Shown here piece by piece: positions 7,275 through 8,950 of a DNA stretch of 8,950 bases. Numbering within the stretch: position 1 is the stretch's first letter; each line of letters begins with the position of its first letter. The notes below the pieces were generated by a model, which was not told where the DNA came from, made no database searches, and saw only the letters and a program-made list of their open reading frames with translations. The position numbers and the translations under genes are program-made. This stretch comes from Actinobacteria bacterium UBA7422 (GTDB taxonomy: Bacteria; Actinomycetota; Actinomycetes; S36-B12), in the NCBI GenBank assembly GCA_002469525.1, contig DKME01000097.1, positions 9,629 through 18,578 on the forward strand. Direction: 5' to 3'.

Positions 7275-8570
7275 CTATTGAAGGTAAACCCGAACCGGAA
7301 CCTCGGTGAGAGTGATCTCACTTCCACCTGCCGCTTCTTGGCAATTTGCCAGCGGATCACACACTAGGGCAGAGTTTTCCGGTGTTGTATAGGCAACTTC
7401 ACCGCTTTGGGCCCAGGCCACAACCCATGTTTCAGCGCCGCCAGTTCGGCTGAAGTTACAGACAACAGCATCGCCGCTCTCCGTGCAACCATCAAATGTC
7501 GCCCCGGTCATCCAGGCATTGACAGCGAAGAATCCTTGTTCACCGTCAGATCCCGGAAAAGCTTGAACACCGAGTAGGTCATATGGCCGCAACGACCAGA
7601 TGTACCAATAGGAACGGTCAACGCCCAAACGAAGATCGTCAATGTAGGTACGAACCACAAAACCGGCAGCCTGCGCACCTGTAATCTCCACTCGTGGCAA
7701 GTCCCCGGGGCCAGCAAGACCGTAGTTCAACTCGGTATCCCACAACGGTAAATCCGGAGCTCCAGCAGCGGTGATCGTGTCCTGTGCAAGGGTCACTAAC
7801 GCTCCGCGGTCAACAGGGTCACCGTCGGCAGTGGGGTAGGTGTGGATCGCAAAGACGTCGACCGGCCAACCGAGTTTGCCCAACTCCTCCAAATACGCGG
7901 GGTAAAAACGCTCAAATGCCTTACTGAGTCGCAAACTCGGTGAGGGGGCAATCACGAGCGCTTCAGGGTCAATTGCCTTAATGATGTCATAGGCACGCTT
8001 GGTCATCTCGGCCATTTCCTGTGGCGTACCGTTATAAAAATTGACCAAATTGGCTTCATTCCAAATCTGATATGAGCTAAAGCGTCCCTTGTAACGAGTG
8101 ACAACTTCGGTTACCCAGTCATCCCAGTCGCTGAGGTTCTTCGGTGCACTGGCCGCCCCCGGTTGGGGGTAGTCAGAGTCATTGAGTTCCTTGCCCGCCC
8201 AGTCAGGGGTGGTTCCCAGCACCAACATGATGTCGGTCAAGCCTTTTGACTCAGCATTTTCAAGTGAACCTTCTATGTTGTCCCACTTGAACTCGCCTTT
8301 TGCCAACTCGATTTGGCTCCACGCGGTTCCGTTGTCCCACAATCGCAGTGCACCGAATGGCGCACTCGCCCAAGCGCCACCTTCAACACCCTCAATATGC
8401 AAACCGACTGTCGACGCTGGAACCGCATTGGGATCCACAACCACTTGAGTCGGAGTTTCTGTTGGAGTCACGTCAGTCACAGAACTATTGCAACCTGTCA
8501 AGATCAGTGCGAGTGAGGCAACACCCGTAGCGACTACTGCTGATTTTGAGTTTCTAGGGTTCCGAACCAT
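7275..8570 (-). CDS. GH39-like glycoside hydrolase, lipoprotein
   Basis: A 431-residue exported protein. The N-terminus has Arg/Lys residues, a hydrophobic core at 11-24 and a lipobox LTGC with Cys27 as the lipidated residue, followed by a Thr/Pro-rich linker (about 30-50). Residues about 54-350 read as a clan-A (beta/alpha)8 barrel: GALRLWDNGTAWSQIE near the start, MLVLGTTPDWAG (115-126), the acid/base motif IWNEAN with Glu172, DVFAIHTYP (238-246), and the nucleophile motif LWDTELNYG with Glu280. This pattern fits family 39-like enzymes, which include exopolysaccharide-associated hydrolases such as PslG; the substrate here is unknown. The last 130 residues form an additional domain with two likely disulfide pairs (Cys362/371 and Cys404/410). 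The start is supported by GGAAG nine bases upstream and by the signal peptide. It overlaps the preceding paralogue by 37 bases. Its place in a glycan locus suggests trimming or release of the polymer at the cell surface. Confidence 0.88.
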   Translation of the reverse strand: MVRNPRNSKSAVVATGVASLALILTGCNSSVTDVTPTETPTQVVVDPNAVPASTVGLHIEGVEGGAWASAPFGALRLWDNGTAWSQIELAKGEFKWDNIEGSLENAESKGLTDIMLVLGTTPDWAGKELNDSDYPQPGAASAPKNLSDWDDWVTEVVTRYKGRFSSYQIWNEANLVNFYNGTPQEMAEMTKRAYDIIKAIDPEALVIAPSPSLRLSKAFERFYPAYLEELGKLGWPVDVFAIHTYPTADGDPVDRGALVTLAQDTITAAGAPDLPLWDTELNYGLAGPGDLPRVEITGAQAAGFVVRTYIDDLRLGVDRSYWYIWSLRPYDLLGVQAFPGSDGEQGFFAVNAWMTGATFDGCTESGDAVVCNFSRTGGAETWVVAWAQSGEVAYTTPENSALVCDPLANCQEAAGGSEITLTEVPVRVYLQ

Positions 8571-8950
8571 AGAGGCATGCTTCCAATCTGGACTTGAGTT
8601 CCTGGGGCAATTGCTGTGCAGTTGTTGAGAGCATCACACTGAATCTCTACACCTGCAGGCACAGTGTACGTTGCCGTTCCTGTCGTAGCCCAGACGACAA
8701 CTTGAGGATTGTTGTTGTCACCTAATTGGCACATGTTCGGAATGGAACCGGAACCATTGCTGCATGAGTAATAGGAATTTGAGATCCAGTTGTTCACGGT
8801 CTGGTAGCCAATTGCACCTGGTGTTCCTGGCTGCATCGTTATTCCGACTCGGCCGTCCGCCGGTGCCCAGAAGTACCAGTAGCTACGGTCCACTCCTAGC
8901 CGAAGGTTGTCTAGGTAGGTCTGTGCAACCCATGAGGCAGCTTGAGCTCC
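8534..8950 (-). CDS. GH39-like glycoside hydrolase paralogue, C-terminal part only
   Basis: This frame is open to the right edge, so the N-terminal and catalytic parts lie outside the window. The visible 138 residues begin GAQAASWVAQTYLDNLRLG and continue with VDRSYWYFWAP. They match the C-terminal third of the next gene (GAQAAGFVVRTYIDDLRLG, VDRSYWYIWS) and keep the same late Cys pattern (one pair about 12 residues apart, one pair in QCDALNNC). It is therefore almost certainly a tandem paralogue. It ends TLETQNQQ-stop, about six to eight residues longer than its paralogue, and this extra tail lies in the region shared with the start of the next gene. The GTG at 8893 could be read as a start, but homology continues upstream of it to the edge, so it is internal. 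Confidence 0.88.
   Translation of the reverse strand, partial: GAQAASWVAQTYLDNLRLGVDRSYWYFWAPADGRVGITMQPGTPGAIGYQTVNNWISNSYYSCSNGSGSIPNMCQLGDNNNPQVVVWATTGTATYTVPAGVEIQCDALNNCTAIAPGTQVQIGSMPLWFGTLETQNQQ
8580..8584 (-). promoter_or_regulatory. Ribosome binding site of the GH39-like lipoprotein gene
   Basis: GGAAG on the minus strand lies nine bases before ATG 8570. It sits inside the last codons of the upstream paralogue and decides the start of the lipoprotein gene, because no later ATG, GTG or TTG leaves a complete signal peptide. Confidence 0.6.

Noticed and set aside
6918..7367. Plus-strand frame of 149 residues spanning the hydrolase/transferase gap
   Set aside because: It is antisense to two well-supported genes and shows no recognisable motif or ribosome binding site.
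8534..8893. A separate 119-residue gene starting at GTG 8893
   Set aside because: Homology to the neighbouring hydrolase continues upstream of this GTG to the window edge, so it is an internal Val codon of a longer gene.

Overview
The window is a block of glycan-assembly genes from what looks like an actinobacterium with moderate GC content. All six genes lie on the minus strand and are read from the right edge to the left edge. The actinobacterial assignment is an inference. It rests on the family mix (a DUF4012 protein, a polytopic GT-C-like protein, GH39-like lipoproteins and a secreted FG-GAP repeat protein), on the use of GTG starts, and on a possible leaderless gene. No rRNA, tRNA, CRISPR array, insertion sequence or integrase was seen.

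In transcription order: (1) 8950-8534 is the C-terminal part of a GH39-like glycoside hydrolase whose 5' end lies beyond the window. (2) 8570-7275 is a complete paralogue of it, a lipoprotein with both expected catalytic glutamates; it overlaps gene 1 by 37 nt. (3) 7233-5674 is a polyprenyl-phosphate sugar-1-phosphate transferase (WbaP/CpsE type) that would place the first sugar on the lipid carrier. (4) 5598-3652 is a membrane-anchored DUF4012 protein. (5) 3655-1709 is a polytopic membrane protein resembling GT-C glycosyltransferases or polymerases, joined to gene 4 by an ATGA stop/start overlap. (6) 1685-1 is a secreted protein with four FG-GAP/VCBS-like repeats followed by a helical, probably alpha/alpha-toroid domain; its C-terminus is cut by the left edge. 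This last gene stays open for the whole first 1.7 kb, so that stretch is not empty.

Together these suggest a lipid-linked surface polysaccharide module. One enzyme starts the glycan on the cytoplasmic side. A multi-spanning protein probably polymerises or decorates it outside the membrane. A DUF4012 protein has a layout reminiscent of LytR-CpsA-Psr (LCP) glycan ligases and could attach or handle the finished polymer. Two exported hydrolases and a secreted repeat protein could trim or bind it. The sugar identity, the flippase and the remaining glycosyltransferases are not in the window.

The gene layout is compact. The gaps are 41 nt (7234-7274), 75 nt (5599-5673) and 23 nt (1686-1708), and the other junctions overlap. 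No intrinsic terminator was recognised. The 75-nt gap may carry an internal promoter for the DUF4012/GT-C/FG-GAP part.
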